Shown one piece after another: positions 41,464 through 50,868 of a DNA stretch of 64,000 bases (within the stretch, counting starts at the first letter, position 1; every line of letters starts with the position of its first letter). The notes beneath the pieces are model-generated. The model ran no database searches. It had not been told where the DNA came from and saw only the letters and a program-made list of their open reading frames with translations. Source of the stretch: Sphingomonas japonica (GTDB lineage: Bacteria; Pseudomonadota; Alphaproteobacteria; Sphingomonadales; Sphingomonadaceae); assembly GCF_006346325.1 (NCBI RefSeq), contig NZ_VDYR01000001.1, positions 496,001 through 560,000 of the forward strand, in the 5' to 3' direction. Both the position numbers and the translations under genes were made by a program.

Positions 41464-43752
41464 TCAAACGACGATTCGCACCGGCACCGACTTCGCGGCG
41501 GGGACGTGGCTCTCTTCGGCGAAATGCTCGACCGGCATCAGCACATTGGCTTCGGGATAATAGGCGCCGAGGCAGCCGCTGGGGATCGCATAGGGCGTGA
41601 CGATCAGGCCGTCGCGGCGGCGATGCGCCCCGTCCTCCGCGTCACTTTCCAGCGCCACGACCTGACCGGCGCGCAGACCGCGCGCCGCCATGTCGCCCGC
41701 ATTCATGAACAGCACGTCGCGTGTGCCCTTCACCCCGCGGAACCGGTCGTGATAGCCATAGACGGTGGTGTTGAACTGATCGTTCGATCGCAGCGTCATC
41801 AGGCGGAAGCGGCCGTCGGTATCGCCGAAGCCGGTGGCGCAGAGCCCGGTGGGGGCGAGGAATTCGGCCTTGCCGCTCGGCGTCTGCCAGATGCGCTGCG
41901 ACGCCTTGTTGCCCTTCCAGAAGCCGCCGGGGGTGAACAGCCGTTCGTTATACTTCGCGAACATCTCGGGGTAGGTTCGTTCGATGGCGTCGCGGATGCG
42001 CGCATAGTCGGCGACCCAGTCGTCCCACGGCGCCAGCGCCGGATCGGGCAGGCAGGCCTTGGCGAGCGCGGCGACGATTGCCGGTTCGGACAAGAGATGC
42101 GGGCTGGCCGGGGTGGCCTTGCCCCGCGACCCGTGGATGCAGCTCGTCGAATCCTCGACAGACACGGCTTGTGGTCCGGTCGCCTGCACGTCCTGCTCGA
42201 TGCGGCCGAGGCAGGGGAGCAGATAGGTCTGCTTGCCGGCGAACAGGTGGTTGCGGTTTAGCTTGGTCGCGATCTGGACCGACAGGTCGAGGCGCGGCCA
42301 TGCGGCTTCCATCGGCCCGGTCTCCGGCACCGCACGCAGGAAATTGCCGCCCAGGGCGACGAATGCCTTGACCGAGCCGTCGAGCACGCCGCGGCATGCC
42401 CCGACCGTGTCCAACCCTTTTTCGCGCGGCGCGCTAAAGCCATATTGCGCCTCGATCCGCTCTACCGGGACCAGTTCGGTCTTTTCGGTGATGCCGACGG
42501 TGCGCTGGCCCTGGACGTTGGAATGCCCTCGCACGGGGGTCGGTCCGGCACCGGCACGGCCGATATTGCCGCGCAGCAGCAGCAGGTTGACGAGCATGCG
42601 GACATTCTCGACGCCCTTGACGTGCTGCGTCAGGCCCATGCCGTACACCGCCATCACCGCCTTTGCCTTGGCATAAACCCGCGCCGCAGCCTCGATCGCG
42701 CTCAGCGTCAGCCCGGATTCGCGCGCGATGGCGTCCCAGTCGGCGGCCCGCACTGCTGCGACGAACGCATCGAAGCCGTGCGTGTGCTCGTCGATGAACG
42801 CGGTATCGAGCACCTCTGGCTTGCCAGCGGCGAGTGCGGCGTCGTGCCATTCGACCAGGAACTTGGCGATGCCCATCATCGCGGCGAGGTCGCCGCCCGC
42901 CTTGACCTGATGATATTGGCTCGACATCCGCGTCTCGCGCAATGTCGCCATCTCGATCGGGTTCTGCGGATCGGTGAAGCGCTCGAGCCCGCGTTCGCGA
43001 AGCGGATTGAAGGTGATCACTTCGACCCCGCGCTTGCGGCACGCGCGCAGGTCGTGGAGCATGCGCGGGGCATTCGATCCGACATTGTGGCCGAAGATCA
43101 GGATCGCGTCGCAGCGCTCGAAGTCGCTGTGGCGCGTCGTGCCGACCGGCACGCCGATCGCGGCCTTGAGCCCGACCGACGTCGATTCGTGGCACATGTT
43201 CGAACTGTCGGGCAAATTCTGGTTGCCGTACATCCGCGCCATCAGGCCGTACATGTACGAAGCCTCGAGGCTGGCGCGCCCCGATGCGTAGAATACTACC
43301 GACTTGGGATCGAGCGGGCGTAGCGCGGCGCCGATCTCGGCAAAGGCGGTTTGCCACGAGATCGCGGCGTAGCGGTCGGTCGTCGGATCATAGCGCAGCG
43401 GGTGGGTGAGACGGCCATGCTCTTCCAGTTCATAGTCGCTCCAGCCGCGCAGTTCGGTGAGCGTGTGGCGGGCGAAGAATTCGGGCGTGGTGCGGTGGCT
43501 GGTCAGTTCCCAGGCCGTCGCCTTGGCGCCTTCCTCGCAGAATTCGGCCGGGTGGTGATTGGCGGGCTTGGGCCAGGCGCAGCTGACGCAGGCGAACCCC
43601 TCGGGCTTGTTCTGGCGGGCCAGCTCGCGCAGCACTTCGGGCGAGCCCCCCTCACGCGGCAGGATCTCGGCGAGCGAGCGCACCGATCCCCAGCCGCCGG
43701 CCGGACCCTTGAACGGCTTGATCTCGGGCTTGTCGTCGCGCTGCTCGGCCAT
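41464..43752 (-). CDS. FdhF/YdeP-type molybdopterin oxidoreductase
   Basis: Large molybdopterin-guanine-dinucleotide enzyme resembling formate dehydrogenase alpha subunits and the YdeP group. Cluster-type cysteines occur as C55-VS-C58 (CVSCAWPKP) and in AEFCEEGAKA. The cofactor-binding core has FYASGRASLEASYMYGLMAR, PDSSNMCHESTSVGLKAAIG (probable Mo-ligand region) and ILIFGHNVGSNAPRM. The C-terminal dinucleotide domain includes LMTLRSNDQFNTTVYG. Length 762 aa. I chose ATG 43752 (AAAGGA upstream) over an earlier ATG. It is divergent from fdhD, with which it probably works. Substrate not certain. Confidence 0.85.
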   Translation of the reverse strand: MAEQRDDKPEIKPFKGPAGGWGSVRSLAEILPREGGSPEVLRELARQNKPEGFACVSCAWPKPANHHPAEFCEEGAKATAWELTSHRTTPEFFARHTLTELRGWSDYELEEHGRLTHPLRYDPTTDRYAAISWQTAFAEIGAALRPLDPKSVVFYASGRASLEASYMYGLMARMYGNQNLPDSSNMCHESTSVGLKAAIGVPVGTTRHSDFERCDAILIFGHNVGSNAPRMLHDLRACRKRGVEVITFNPLRERGLERFTDPQNPIEMATLRETRMSSQYHQVKAGGDLAAMMGIAKFLVEWHDAALAAGKPEVLDTAFIDEHTHGFDAFVAAVRAADWDAIARESGLTLSAIEAAARVYAKAKAVMAVYGMGLTQHVKGVENVRMLVNLLLLRGNIGRAGAGPTPVRGHSNVQGQRTVGITEKTELVPVERIEAQYGFSAPREKGLDTVGACRGVLDGSVKAFVALGGNFLRAVPETGPMEAAWPRLDLSVQIATKLNRNHLFAGKQTYLLPCLGRIEQDVQATGPQAVSVEDSTSCIHGSRGKATPASPHLLSEPAIVAALAKACLPDPALAPWDDWVADYARIRDAIERTYPEMFAKYNERLFTPGGFWKGNKASQRIWQTPSGKAEFLAPTGLCATGFGDTDGRFRLMTLRSNDQFNTTVYGYHDRFRGVKGTRDVLFMNAGDMAARGLRAGQVVALESDAEDGAHRRRDGLIVTPYAIPSGCLGAYYPEANVLMPVEHFAEESHVPAAKSVPVRIVV

Positions 43753-43885
43753 GCGATTTGGTCCTTTCATCCGCGGCGGCATACCCGTGTCGCGGGACGG
43801 GGTAGGGAACGGGTCGATCCGCGATTGGTTCAGCCTGTTCGACGTGTCGACACCGGCGCCGGTTCCGCATAGCCCGGGGGGCGGA

Positions 43886-44689
43886 ATGCCTCTTGAAGAA
43901 AATCTCGCCAGCACGGTTGCGATCGCGATCGACCGTATCGCTGATGACGGCAGCGTCATAGCGGGCATGCGTCCGATAGCAGTCGAATGTCCGGTCGCGA
44001 TCGAGTTCAACGGGATCGGCTATGCGGTGATGATGGCGACTCCCGATCAGCTCGAAGCATTCGCGGTGGGCTTTGCGCTGGGCGAGCGGCTGATCGAGCG
44101 TTGGGAGGACATCGTCGATGTCGATCTCCACGAGCATATCGCAGGTTGGATCGTTCGCGTGACGCTTGCGCCGGATCGGCTTCCCCGGTTGCACGAACGG
44201 GTGCGCCATCGCATTTCCGATTCGTCGTGCGGTCTGTGCGGTATCGAGAATCTCGAACAGGCGCTGCGGCCGTTGCCGCGGGTGGCTTCCCGGTCCGACG
44301 CAGGGCCCGCCGCGATCTTTCTGGCGCTTGCCGCACTGCGCGACAGTCAACCGCTCAACCAGCGCACCGGTGCGGTACATGCCGCGGCGCTGTGCGGAAG
44401 CGACGGCGCGATCCGGACGGTGCGCGAGGATGTCGGGCGGCACAATGCGTTCGACAAGCTGATCGGCGCGATGGCGATGGACGGGCTGGGGTGGGACGGC
44501 GGTTTTGCGCTGCTGAGTTCGCGATGCTCGTACGAGCTGGTCGAAAAGGCGGCGCTGGCGGACTGTCCGATGCTGGTGACGATCTCCGCCGCGACCGACC
44601 TTGCAGTCCGGCGCGCGTCCGAGGCCGGATTGAAGCTGGTGATGCTGGCGCGCAGCGACGCGATGCTCGCCGTGGCCCCGGCGCCGTGA
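43886..44689 (+). CDS. fdhD: Formate dehydrogenase accessory sulfurtransferase FdhD
   Basis: Transfers sulfur to the molybdenum cofactor of formate-dehydrogenase-like enzymes. The two functional cysteines are C115 and C118 in SSCGLCGIENL. Other conserved stretches are GYAVMMATPDQLEAFAVGFALGE, TGAVHAAALC, REDVGRHNAFDKLIGAM and SSRCSYELVEKAALADCPML. Length 267 aa from ATG 43886. It is divergent from the Mo-enzyme (133-nt shared gap) and overlaps mobA by GTGA. Confidence 0.93.
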   Translation: MPLEENLASTVAIAIDRIADDGSVIAGMRPIAVECPVAIEFNGIGYAVMMATPDQLEAFAVGFALGERLIERWEDIVDVDLHEHIAGWIVRVTLAPDRLPRLHERVRHRISDSSCGLCGIENLEQALRPLPRVASRSDAGPAAIFLALAALRDSQPLNQRTGAVHAAALCGSDGAIRTVREDVGRHNAFDKLIGAMAMDGLGWDGGFALLSSRCSYELVEKAALADCPMLVTISAATDLAVRRASEAGLKLVMLARSDAMLAVAPAP

Positions 44690-45210
44690 CGCTGCTCGGC
44701 GTGGTGCTCGCGGGTGGTCGGTCGCGGCGGTTTGGAAGCGACAAGGCGGCAGCTCTGCTCGATGCGCGGTCATTGCTGGAGCACGCGGTCGCGAGCCTGA
44801 CGCCGCATGTCCGCGAGATCGTCGTGGCCGGGCGCAGCGACCCGCGGTGGTGTTCGGTCGACGATGCGCCGCAACCGGGGCTGGGGCCGCTCGGCGGCAT
44901 CTGCGGCGCGCTTCGACATGCCCGCGTGCGGGGCCACGCGGCGATCCTGTGCGTGCCATGCGACATGCCGCGGCTCCCGCCCGGGCTCCTCGCGCTTCTC
45001 GCGCATGCCAATGGCGCGGCCTATACCGCGCAGGCGCCAGTGATCGCGCGCTGGCCGGTGACGGAACTGGATCGGCTGGAAGAGCATATGGCGGCGGACG
45101 GCGATCGCGCGCTCACCCGATGGGCGCGCAGCATTGGCGCGCAGGCGATCGCTTGGCCCGAGCCGCTCGCCAACATCAATCGCCCGGCCGATCTGGCGGC
45201 GCTGTCGTAA
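44686..45210 (+). CDS. mobA: Molybdenum cofactor guanylyltransferase MobA
   Basis: Adds GMP to molybdopterin to form MGD, the cofactor of the adjacent oxidoreductase. The nucleotide-binding N-terminus is LLGVVLAGGRSRRFGSDKA, with GLGPLGGICGAL and the metal-binding CVPCDMPRLP later. At 174 aa it is slightly short for the family. The start is GTG 44686, overlapping the fdhD stop. The tRNA gene follows 6 nt after its stop in the opposite orientation. Confidence 0.9.
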   Translation: MTLLGVVLAGGRSRRFGSDKAAALLDARSLLEHAVASLTPHVREIVVAGRSDPRWCSVDDAPQPGLGPLGGICGALRHARVRGHAAILCVPCDMPRLPPGLLALLAHANGAAYTAQAPVIARWPVTELDRLEEHMAADGDRALTRWARSIGAQAIAWPEPLANINRPADLAALS

Positions 45211-45215
45211 GCGAT

Positions 45216-45292
45216 TGGCGCGCCCGGAGGGATTCGAACCCCCGGCCAAGGAGGTAGAAGCTCCTTGCTCTATCCAGCTGAGCTACGGGCGC
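45216..45292 (-). tRNA. tRNA-Arg(UCU)
   Basis: Cloverleaf read on the minus strand: acceptor GCGCCCG/CGGGCGC, D-arm GCTC-AGCTGGATA-GAGC, anticodon stem AGGAG/CTCCT with loop CTTCTAC, five-base variable loop, T-loop TTCGAAT, discriminator G and an encoded CCA. Anticodon TCT reads AGA, a rare codon in this GC-rich sequence. Confidence 0.95.
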
Positions 45293-45352
45293 GCGCGCTT
45301 CGCCTCGTAGCGCGGATTGCACGGCGGTGAAATGGCGATCATAGCGCCGGGA

Positions 45353-46084
45353 ATGAGCGATGGGTACGGACAGGCTGCGCCGCGTGCGGTGGCGGCGGCG
45401 CAGGTGACGAGCGGGCAGTTCCGCCATTTCGACCTGGTGATGGCGGCGTTCGTCACCGTGCTGGTGTTGTCGAACGTGGTCGGCGCGGCCAAGCTCGCGG
45501 CGGTCGGCGGGTTCGTGTTCGGTGCGGGCATCCTGTTCTTTCCGGTAAGCTATGTACTCGGCGACGTGCTGACCGAAGTCTATGGCTATGCGCGGGCGCG
45601 GCGGTGCATCTGGGCCGGGTTCGCGGCGCTGCTGTTCCTGGCGGTGATGTGCTGGGTGGTGGTCAGCCTGCCGCCCGCTCCCGGCTGGGAAGGGCAGGCG
45701 GCGTACGAGGCGGTGTTCGGGCAGGTGTGGCGGATCGTGGTGGCGTCGATCGTCGCCTTCTGGGCCGGCGAGTTCGTCAACAGCTTCGTCCTCGCCAAGC
45801 TCAAGGTCGCGACCGGCGGCAGGCACCTGTGGACGCGCACGATCGGATCGACGGTGGTCGGGCAGGCGATCGACAGCCTATTGTTCTATCCGATCGCGTT
45901 TCTCGGCATCTGGTCGACCGAGCAAGTGCTAACGGTGATGGTCACCAACTGGGCGCTCAAGGTCGGCTGGGAAGTCATGCTGACGCCCGCCACCTATCTG
46001 GTCGTGGGCCGGTTGAAGCGCGCCGAGGGGGTCGATCTGTTCGACCGGGACACCGACTTCACGCCGTTCAGCGCCAAGCTGTGA
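45353..46084 (+). CDS. Queuosine precursor transporter (YhhQ/VUT family)
   Basis: Six-helix inner-membrane carrier for queuosine precursors such as preQ0/preQ1 (family knowledge from E. coli YhhQ). Key stretches are VLVLSNVVGAAKLAAVGG, GAGILFFPVSYVLGDVLTEVYGYARAR, WAGEFVNSFVLAKLKV and the C-terminal WTRTIGSTVVGQAIDSLLFYPIAF. Two ATGs are possible, 45332 or 45353; neither has a strong ribosome-binding site. Length is 243 aa from 45353. It is the first of two plus-strand genes after the tRNA. Confidence 0.88.
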   Translation: MSDGYGQAAPRAVAAAQVTSGQFRHFDLVMAAFVTVLVLSNVVGAAKLAAVGGFVFGAGILFFPVSYVLGDVLTEVYGYARARRCIWAGFAALLFLAVMCWVVVSLPPAPGWEGQAAYEAVFGQVWRIVVASIVAFWAGEFVNSFVLAKLKVATGGRHLWTRTIGSTVVGQAIDSLLFYPIAFLGIWSTEQVLTVMVTNWALKVGWEVMLTPATYLVVGRLKRAEGVDLFDRDTDFTPFSAKL

Positions 46085-46086
46085 GC

Positions 46087-46416
46087 ATGTCAGGATTTCA
46101 GGATGCCAAGCTGGCGATGCTCGCATTCACCGGGCTGCCGAAGGATGCGCTGCACATCTATGTGGGCCTGAGCGTGCTGTTCGCCGCGTCGCTGCTGCTC
46201 AAGCGCCGCGTCGGTACGGCATTGCCGGTCGCCTTCGTGGCGGTTGCGGCGCTGACGGGGGAGGCCTGGGACATCATCGATCGCTGGGGGCTCGGCAAGT
46301 CCGCCGATCCGCCTGCCCACTGGCACGACATCTGGAACACGCTGTTCTGGCCGGTCGCGATCACGCTGCTGGCGCGCTACAGCCACCTGTTTCGGCCCTC
46401 AGCTAACCGCCGCTAG
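46087..46416 (+). CDS. Small hypothetical membrane protein
   Basis: Product of 109 aa with two or three helices ([56 protein letters not shown]). The motif [11 protein letters not shown] between helices is distinctive. ATG 46087 is two bases after the transporter stop; a GTG at 46081 is the alternative. Its 3' end overlaps the end of convergent purQ by 18 nt. Function not recognised. Confidence 0.6.
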   Translation: MSGFQDAKLAMLAFTGLPKDALHIYVGLSVLFAASLLLKRRVGTALPVAFVAVAALTGEAWDIIDRWGLGKSADPPAHWHDIWNTLFWPVAITLLARYSHLFRPSANRR

Positions 46417-47064
46417 AAGTCCCTCAAAGAGGCGGCGGCCGTCATTGCCACCATGCGCGGCCTCGATGCGGCGTTCCGGATGCGGCATCAGGCCGAGCAC
46501 CGTGCCGCGTTCGTCGACGATCCCGGCGATGTCGCGCGCCGATCCGTTGACCGCCTCGGCATAGCGAAACGCGACGCGGCCCTCGCCCTCCAGCCGGTCG
46601 AGCACGGCTTCGTCGGCGACGTAATTGCCGTCGTGATGCGCGACTGGGAAGCGCACCGCGTCGCCCGCGGTGTAGCCGCTGGTGAAGGCCGATCGGTCGT
46701 TTGCTACCGTCAGCGCGACGTCACGGCAGACAAAGTCGAGCCCCTGGTTGCGGATCAGCGCACCGGGAAGCAGTCCGATCTCGGTGAGGATCTGGAAGCC
46801 GTTGCAGATGCCGAGCACCGGTACCCCGCGCTCGGCCGCAGCCTTGACCGCCGCCACGATCGGTGAGCGCGCGGCGATCGCGCCGCAGCGCAGATAATCG
46901 CCATAGGAAAACCCGCCGGGCAGCGCGATCAGGCCGATATCGCCGGGCAGGTCGCTGTCGCCGTGCCACACCATCGTCGGCGCGGTGCCGGTGACCTCGC
47001 GCAGCGCGACCGCGACGTCGCGATCGCAGTTCGAGCCAGGAAAGACGACGACCGCGGTCTTCAT
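46399..47064 (-). CDS. purQ: Phosphoribosylformylglycinamidine synthase subunit PurQ
   Basis: Glutaminase subunit supplying ammonia to PurL in purine synthesis. The nucleophile motif is [21 protein letters not shown], with [18 protein letters not shown] before it and the His-Glu pair in GLMPHPERR. Length 221 aa, normal. ATG 47064 overlaps the purS stop by four bases. No purL is in the window. It convergently overlaps the small membrane protein gene. Confidence 0.95.
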   Translation of the reverse strand: MKTAVVVFPGSNCDRDVAVALREVTGTAPTMVWHGDSDLPGDIGLIALPGGFSYGDYLRCGAIAARSPIVAAVKAAAERGVPVLGICNGFQILTEIGLLPGALIRNQGLDFVCRDVALTVANDRSAFTSGYTAGDAVRFPVAHHDGNYVADEAVLDRLEGEGRVAFRYAEAVNGSARDIAGIVDERGTVLGLMPHPERRIEAAHGGNDGRRLFEGLLAAVS

Positions 47065-47291
47065 GCGCGCTCGATCCGGTAATTCTCGATCACCGTGTTG
47101 GCGAGCAACTGGCGGCACATCGCGTCGATCGCGGCATCGTCGGTGTCGTCGGCGACGTCGATCTCGAACAGCTTGCCGGCGCGCACATCAGCGACGCCGG
47201 CAAAGCCGAGCGAGCCGAGCGCGTGTTGGATGGCCTTGCCCTGCGGATCGAGGACGCCGGGCTTCAGGGTGACAATGATGCGGATTTTCAT
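47061..47291 (-). CDS. purS: Phosphoribosylformylglycinamidine synthase subunit PurS
   Basis: Small structural subunit that couples PurQ to Pur[22 protein letters not shown] and [21 protein letters not shown] are diagnostic. Length 76 aa. Start and downstream overlap with purQ indicate coupling. It is separated from purC by the Slam and lipoprotein genes. Confidence 0.95.
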   Translation of the reverse strand: MKIRIIVTLKPGVLDPQGKAIQHALGSLGFAGVADVRAGKLFEIDVADDTDDAAIDAMCRQLLANTVIENYRIERA

Positions 47292-47356
47292 GCGGCTGTC
47301 CCGGCGGTGAGGGGTTCGCCGCTGCCTATGCCGCCCCGGCGCGCTGCCCGCAAGGA

Positions 47357-48712
47357 TCAGAAATAGCGCGCGAGCTGGAAGGTGAAGCGGCTGCGCGTCG
47401 CATCGAAGAAGCCGATCGACGATTCGGCGCGGGTGTAGGTCCAGCCGATCTGCGGCGAAAAGCCCAGCACGCGGATCTTGCTGTTGCCGAATGTCGCGCG
47501 CGCGACATAGCGCCAGTCCTTGCGCGGCTTTGGAGAGAAAAGCGCGATCGGCGCGTCGTAGATCGCGCGCGACACGGTACCGCTCAGCCCGAAATTGATC
47601 CCCAGCGGCATCGCACCGCCCAGGCCGAGCGTGAATCCGCCCTCCTTGCTCGAATAGGCCGGCTGATCGAGCCAGTCGCGGCGGCCGAACAGCCCCGCCG
47701 ACGCCACCAGCGTGGGTGCGACCGCGCGTTCATAGGTGGCGAACAGGCCGGCCTGTGTCCCGTCATAGCCGTCGTCGAACAGGGCGTCGGTGCGGCGCAC
47801 GTCGAGCTGGATGCCGAGCCGACCGCGCGTGCCGATCCCGTGCTGCATGCCGATGCGCGTTCCGAACTGGCGGCTGACGACGTCACCGCCGAACCAGCGC
47901 TGCGCACCGACCGCCTGTACCGAGACGCTCGATTTCGGGGAAAGCCGCACTTCGGGGCCGGCCGCGGCCTGGAGCTGATAGTCGTCGTAATCGGCGCCGT
48001 CATAGTTCGTCCCGGTGGCATCGAGATCGACCAGCATCGTCGTCGCCTTCGCGATCGGCAGCCGCAATCCGGCCGATGCCGTCGCGGTCAGCCCGGTGCC
48101 CGACCGTGCCCGCGCCGCGTCGTCGAGTTCGAGCGGAATCGGAATGCCGCCGAAATCGACGGTGATCTGGTCGGCGCTGGTCGCGTTGTTGATGTTGGTG
48201 TCGGGCGCGATGCCGGCGCTGAAGTCGAAGCTCCACGCCCTCTGCGACCGGATGACGTCGCGGACGGTGCGGATCGTGCGCGCGACGTCGGGCGGCAGAT
48301 CGGCGTCCTGCTGCGCGATCGCGAACTGGCGGTCGGCGGATTGCGGGCGGCCGCTCAGCAGCATCGCCTTGCCCAGTTCCAGCCGGACGCGGGTCTGGCC
48401 GGGATCGTCGGCCAGGATCGCCTGATACTGGGCGATCGCGGTTGCGTGATCGCCGGTTTCGGCGGCGAGCATCCCGGTCAGATAGCGTGTTTCGAAACGC
48501 CGGTCGGGCAATTGTTGGAGCGCGGCAAGCATCGGCCGCGCCTCGTCGAAGCGCTTGGCCGCGATCAGCGCCTGGACCTCGCCGAGCAGCTGGTCGGGCG
48601 TCAGCCGCGCCTTGCACGTCTGTGCGACGCAGCGGTCGAGCAGCGTTTGCGCCTGCGCCCCCGGGGCCGACACTGCCGCCGCGAGCGCGAGCGCTCCGGC
48701 GGCGCGCATCAT
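47357..48712 (-). CDS. Surface lipoprotein assembly modifier (Slam-like, DUF560) outer-membrane protein
   Basis: Candidate outer-membrane translocon that flips lipoproteins to the cell surface (type XI secretion). A signal peptide of about 22 residues is followed by a TPR-like helical region (about 40-150: LIAAKRFDEARPMLAALQQLPDRRFETRYLTGMLAAETGDHA in outline). A beta-barrel of roughly 290 residues rich in alternating aromatic strands comes next, with RSGTGLTATASAGLRLPI and the terminal RFTFQLARYF ending in Phe. This architecture and 451-aa length fit Slam proteins. Its ATG overlaps the stop of a TbpB-like lipoprotein gene, the expected substrate. Confidence 0.75.
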   Translation of the reverse strand: MMRAAGALALAAAVSAPGAQAQTLLDRCVAQTCKARLTPDQLLGEVQALIAAKRFDEARPMLAALQQLPDRRFETRYLTGMLAAETGDHATAIAQYQAILADDPGQTRVRLELGKAMLLSGRPQSADRQFAIAQQDADLPPDVARTIRTVRDVIRSQRAWSFDFSAGIAPDTNINNATSADQITVDFGGIPIPLELDDAARARSGTGLTATASAGLRLPIAKATTMLVDLDATGTNYDGADYDDYQLQAAAGPEVRLSPKSSVSVQAVGAQRWFGGDVVSRQFGTRIGMQHGIGTRGRLGIQLDVRRTDALFDDGYDGTQAGLFATYERAVAPTLVASAGLFGRRDWLDQPAYSSKEGGFTLGLGGAMPLGINFGLSGTVSRAIYDAPIALFSPKPRKDWRYVARATFGNSKIRVLGFSPQIGWTYTRAESSIGFFDATRSRFTFQLARYF

Positions 48713-49920
48713 TTCTTGCCCGTGAACGCGCCGACGATGTCGATGCGCTCGTCAGGCGTACCGCCGACGATGCGGAAGCCGGCGCCGATCTCCTCGCCGT
48801 TCGGCCCGAAAAACGCCCCGTCGAGGCTTGAGCCCGCGATCGACACGGTGAAGTCGTCCATGCCGGGGCGCGTGAAGCTGGCCTTGTCGAAACTGCCGGT
48901 AAAGCCGCCCTTGTTGATCAGGTCGAGCGTGGCGGTGGCAGACGCGGCGAAGCGCGAACCGGCCGGCAGCGCTGAAGCCCAGCTGGTATAGGCATCGAGC
49001 GTCGGCGCGTGGACGGTGCCGGTCAGTTCGGTGGTGACCGCCAGCGAGGCGAAATCGACCGACGTCGTGTTCGATCCCTCGATCCATTGCAGGTAGCTCG
49101 GGAAGCCGGGATCGGTGTCGCCCATCGGATTGAACACCATGCTGGCGATCATGTCGCCGGTGAAGCTGGCCGATCCGGTCTTGGGCACGGCGCCGTTTGC
49201 GGTGCGCTCGCCGAAGACGAACGCGGCGCGGTCGAGGCCGTAATTCTGTTGCAGTGCAGGTGGCGCCCCGTCCTCGCTGACTTCATTGGCCGACAGCACA
49301 TTGCGGACGAATCCTGCATAGGTGACGTATTTGGTCGTCGTGCCGGGCTTTTGATAGAACAGCGTGTTGACCGTGGAGGAGGAGCCCGCCGCGCCGACGA
49401 AATAGTCGCTTCGCTCCGCGCCATCGGCAAGCGGATCGTTGCCAGACAGCGCGCTGCCGGTGTCTGTCGCTGCGTCCGCCTGGAGATACTGGATCTGCTT
49501 GTTCGCGGCGAATTCCGGGACGCCTGCCTGCGGTCCAACCGCGCCATCGAAGTCCGTGCGGTGCTGAGGATCCTGGAAGCGGAAAGCGGCGACCTCGACA
49601 TTGCCGAGCGGCTGGCTGATCGTCAGTTCGAAGATCGCGTCGCGCGGGTTATAGGCGACGGAGATGCCGCTCGAACGGGCGGTGTTGGCGTCGGCGGCAT
49701 AGAGCTGACCGTCCTGGTAGCCTTGGTCGGACCGCGTCGAATAATCGTAGCTCTGGACCCCGCCCAGCCCCTCATAGGTCTTGGTCTCGGTGGGGTTGAC
49801 GAAGCTGTGGGTCGCCGCCGGTCCGGTCGGCGGAGCGACACTGCCCGCCGATTGCGCGCCGGTATCGCCGCCGCACGCCGCCAGCATCGTGGCACTGCCC
49901 AAAATCACCAGAGTACGCAT
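48709..49920 (-). CDS. TbpB-like surface lipoprotein, probable Slam substrate
   Basis: Predicted lipoprotein (lipobox LAAC, Cys16) of 403 aa. The N-terminal half is not recognised. The C-terminal part has the 8-strand barrel signature of transferrin-binding-protein-B-like proteins: GGFTGSFDKASFTRPGMDDF, then LDGAFFGPNGEEIGAGFRIV and GAFTGKK at the end. There is no ligand-binding residue I can assign, so iron, haem or other cargo remains open. It is encoded directly before the Slam-like gene in ATGA overlap. ATG 49920 starts with a normal signal peptide. Confidence 0.72.
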   Translation of the reverse strand: MRTLVILGSATMLAACGGDTGAQSAGSVAPPTGPAATHSFVNPTETKTYEGLGGVQSYDYSTRSDQGYQDGQLYAADANTARSSGISVAYNPRDAIFELTISQPLGNVEVAAFRFQDPQHRTDFDGAVGPQAGVPEFAANKQIQYLQADAATDTGSALSGNDPLADGAERSDYFVGAAGSSSTVNTLFYQKPGTTTKYVTYAGFVRNVLSANEVSEDGAPPALQQNYGLDRAAFVFGERTANGAVPKTGSASFTGDMIASMVFNPMGDTDPGFPSYLQWIEGSNTTSVDFASLAVTTELTGTVHAPTLDAYTSWASALPAGSRFAASATATLDLINKGGFTGSFDKASFTRPGMDDFTVSIAGSSLDGAFFGPNGEEIGAGFRIVGGTPDERIDIVGAFTGKK

Positions 49921-50008
49921 CGTCAGTCCCCCGCGACGGAATGTCTATCCGTGGATGCGGGGGGTGGTAGCCTGCCGATGGTTAAGACCTGCTTTAGGTC
50001 GGGCGCGA

Positions 50009-50788
50009 TTATTTCCCGCGCAGCTTGCGGTGGCTTTCGAGGTCGAGCACCGACGAATCCGCACCTTCCGGCAGCAGGCCCAGCCGCCGTGCGACTTCCT
50101 GATATGCCTCGACTTCGCCGCCGAGGTCGCGGCGAAAGCGGTCCTTGTCGAGCTTCTCGTTGCTGGTCATGTCCCACAGCCGGCAGCCATCGGGGCTGAT
50201 CTCGTCGGCAAGGATGATCCGGGCATAGTCATTATCCCAGATGCGTCCGAATTCGAGCTTGAAATCGACCAGCCGGATGTTGACGCCCGCAAACAGGCCC
50301 GAGAGGAAATCGTTCACGCGGATCGCCATGTCCGCCATGTCGTGCAGTTCCTCCTGCGCGGCCCAGCCGAAGGCGAGGATATGCTCGTCGGTGACCATCG
50401 GATCGCCGAGCGCGTCGTCCTTATAATAATACTCGATGATCGTGCGCGGCAGCTGCTGGCCCTCCTCGATCCCCAGCCGCTTCGACAGCGATCCGGCGGC
50501 GACGTTGCGCACCACGACCTCGATCGGCACGATCTCGACCTGGCGGATCAGCTGCTCGCGCATGTTGAGGCGGCGGATGAAGTGCGTCGGGATGCCGATA
50601 TTGGCGAGCAGGGTGAAGACATGCTCGGAAATGCGGTTGTTGAGCACGCCCTTGCCGCTGATCGTGCCCTTTTTCTGGGCATTGAACGCGGTCGCGTCAT
50701 CCTTGAAATACTGGATCAGCGTGCCCGGCTCGGGACCCTCGTACAGGATCTTGGCCTTGCCCTCATAGATTTGGCGGCGGCGAGCCAT
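50009..50788 (-). CDS. purC: SAICAR synthetase PurC
   Basis: Phosphoribosylaminoimidazole-succinocarboxamide synthase. The start [22 protein letters not shown] is typical, followed by [24 protein letters not shown], the substrate motif [12 protein letters not shown] and [14 protein letters not shown]. Length 259 aa; ATG 50788. In many alphaproteobacteria purC, purS and purQ are adjacent; here the lipoprotein/Slam pair separates purC from purS on the same strand. Confidence 0.96.
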   Translation of the reverse strand: MARRRQIYEGKAKILYEGPEPGTLIQYFKDDATAFNAQKKGTISGKGVLNNRISEHVFTLLANIGIPTHFIRRLNMREQLIRQVEIVPIEVVVRNVAAGSLSKRLGIEEGQQLPRTIIEYYYKDDALGDPMVTDEHILAFGWAAQEELHDMADMAIRVNDFLSGLFAGVNIRLVDFKLEFGRIWDNDYARIILADEISPDGCRLWDMTSNEKLDKDRFRRDLGGEVEAYQEVARRLGLLPEGADSSVLDLESHRKLRGK

Positions 50789-50868
50789 CGTGGCGAAACC
50801 CCTGGAAAATGAGCAGCCCCGGCGGCGCGGGCGGGCCGCATCCTGCCGGGGCGTGGAAGCCTGCGGCC

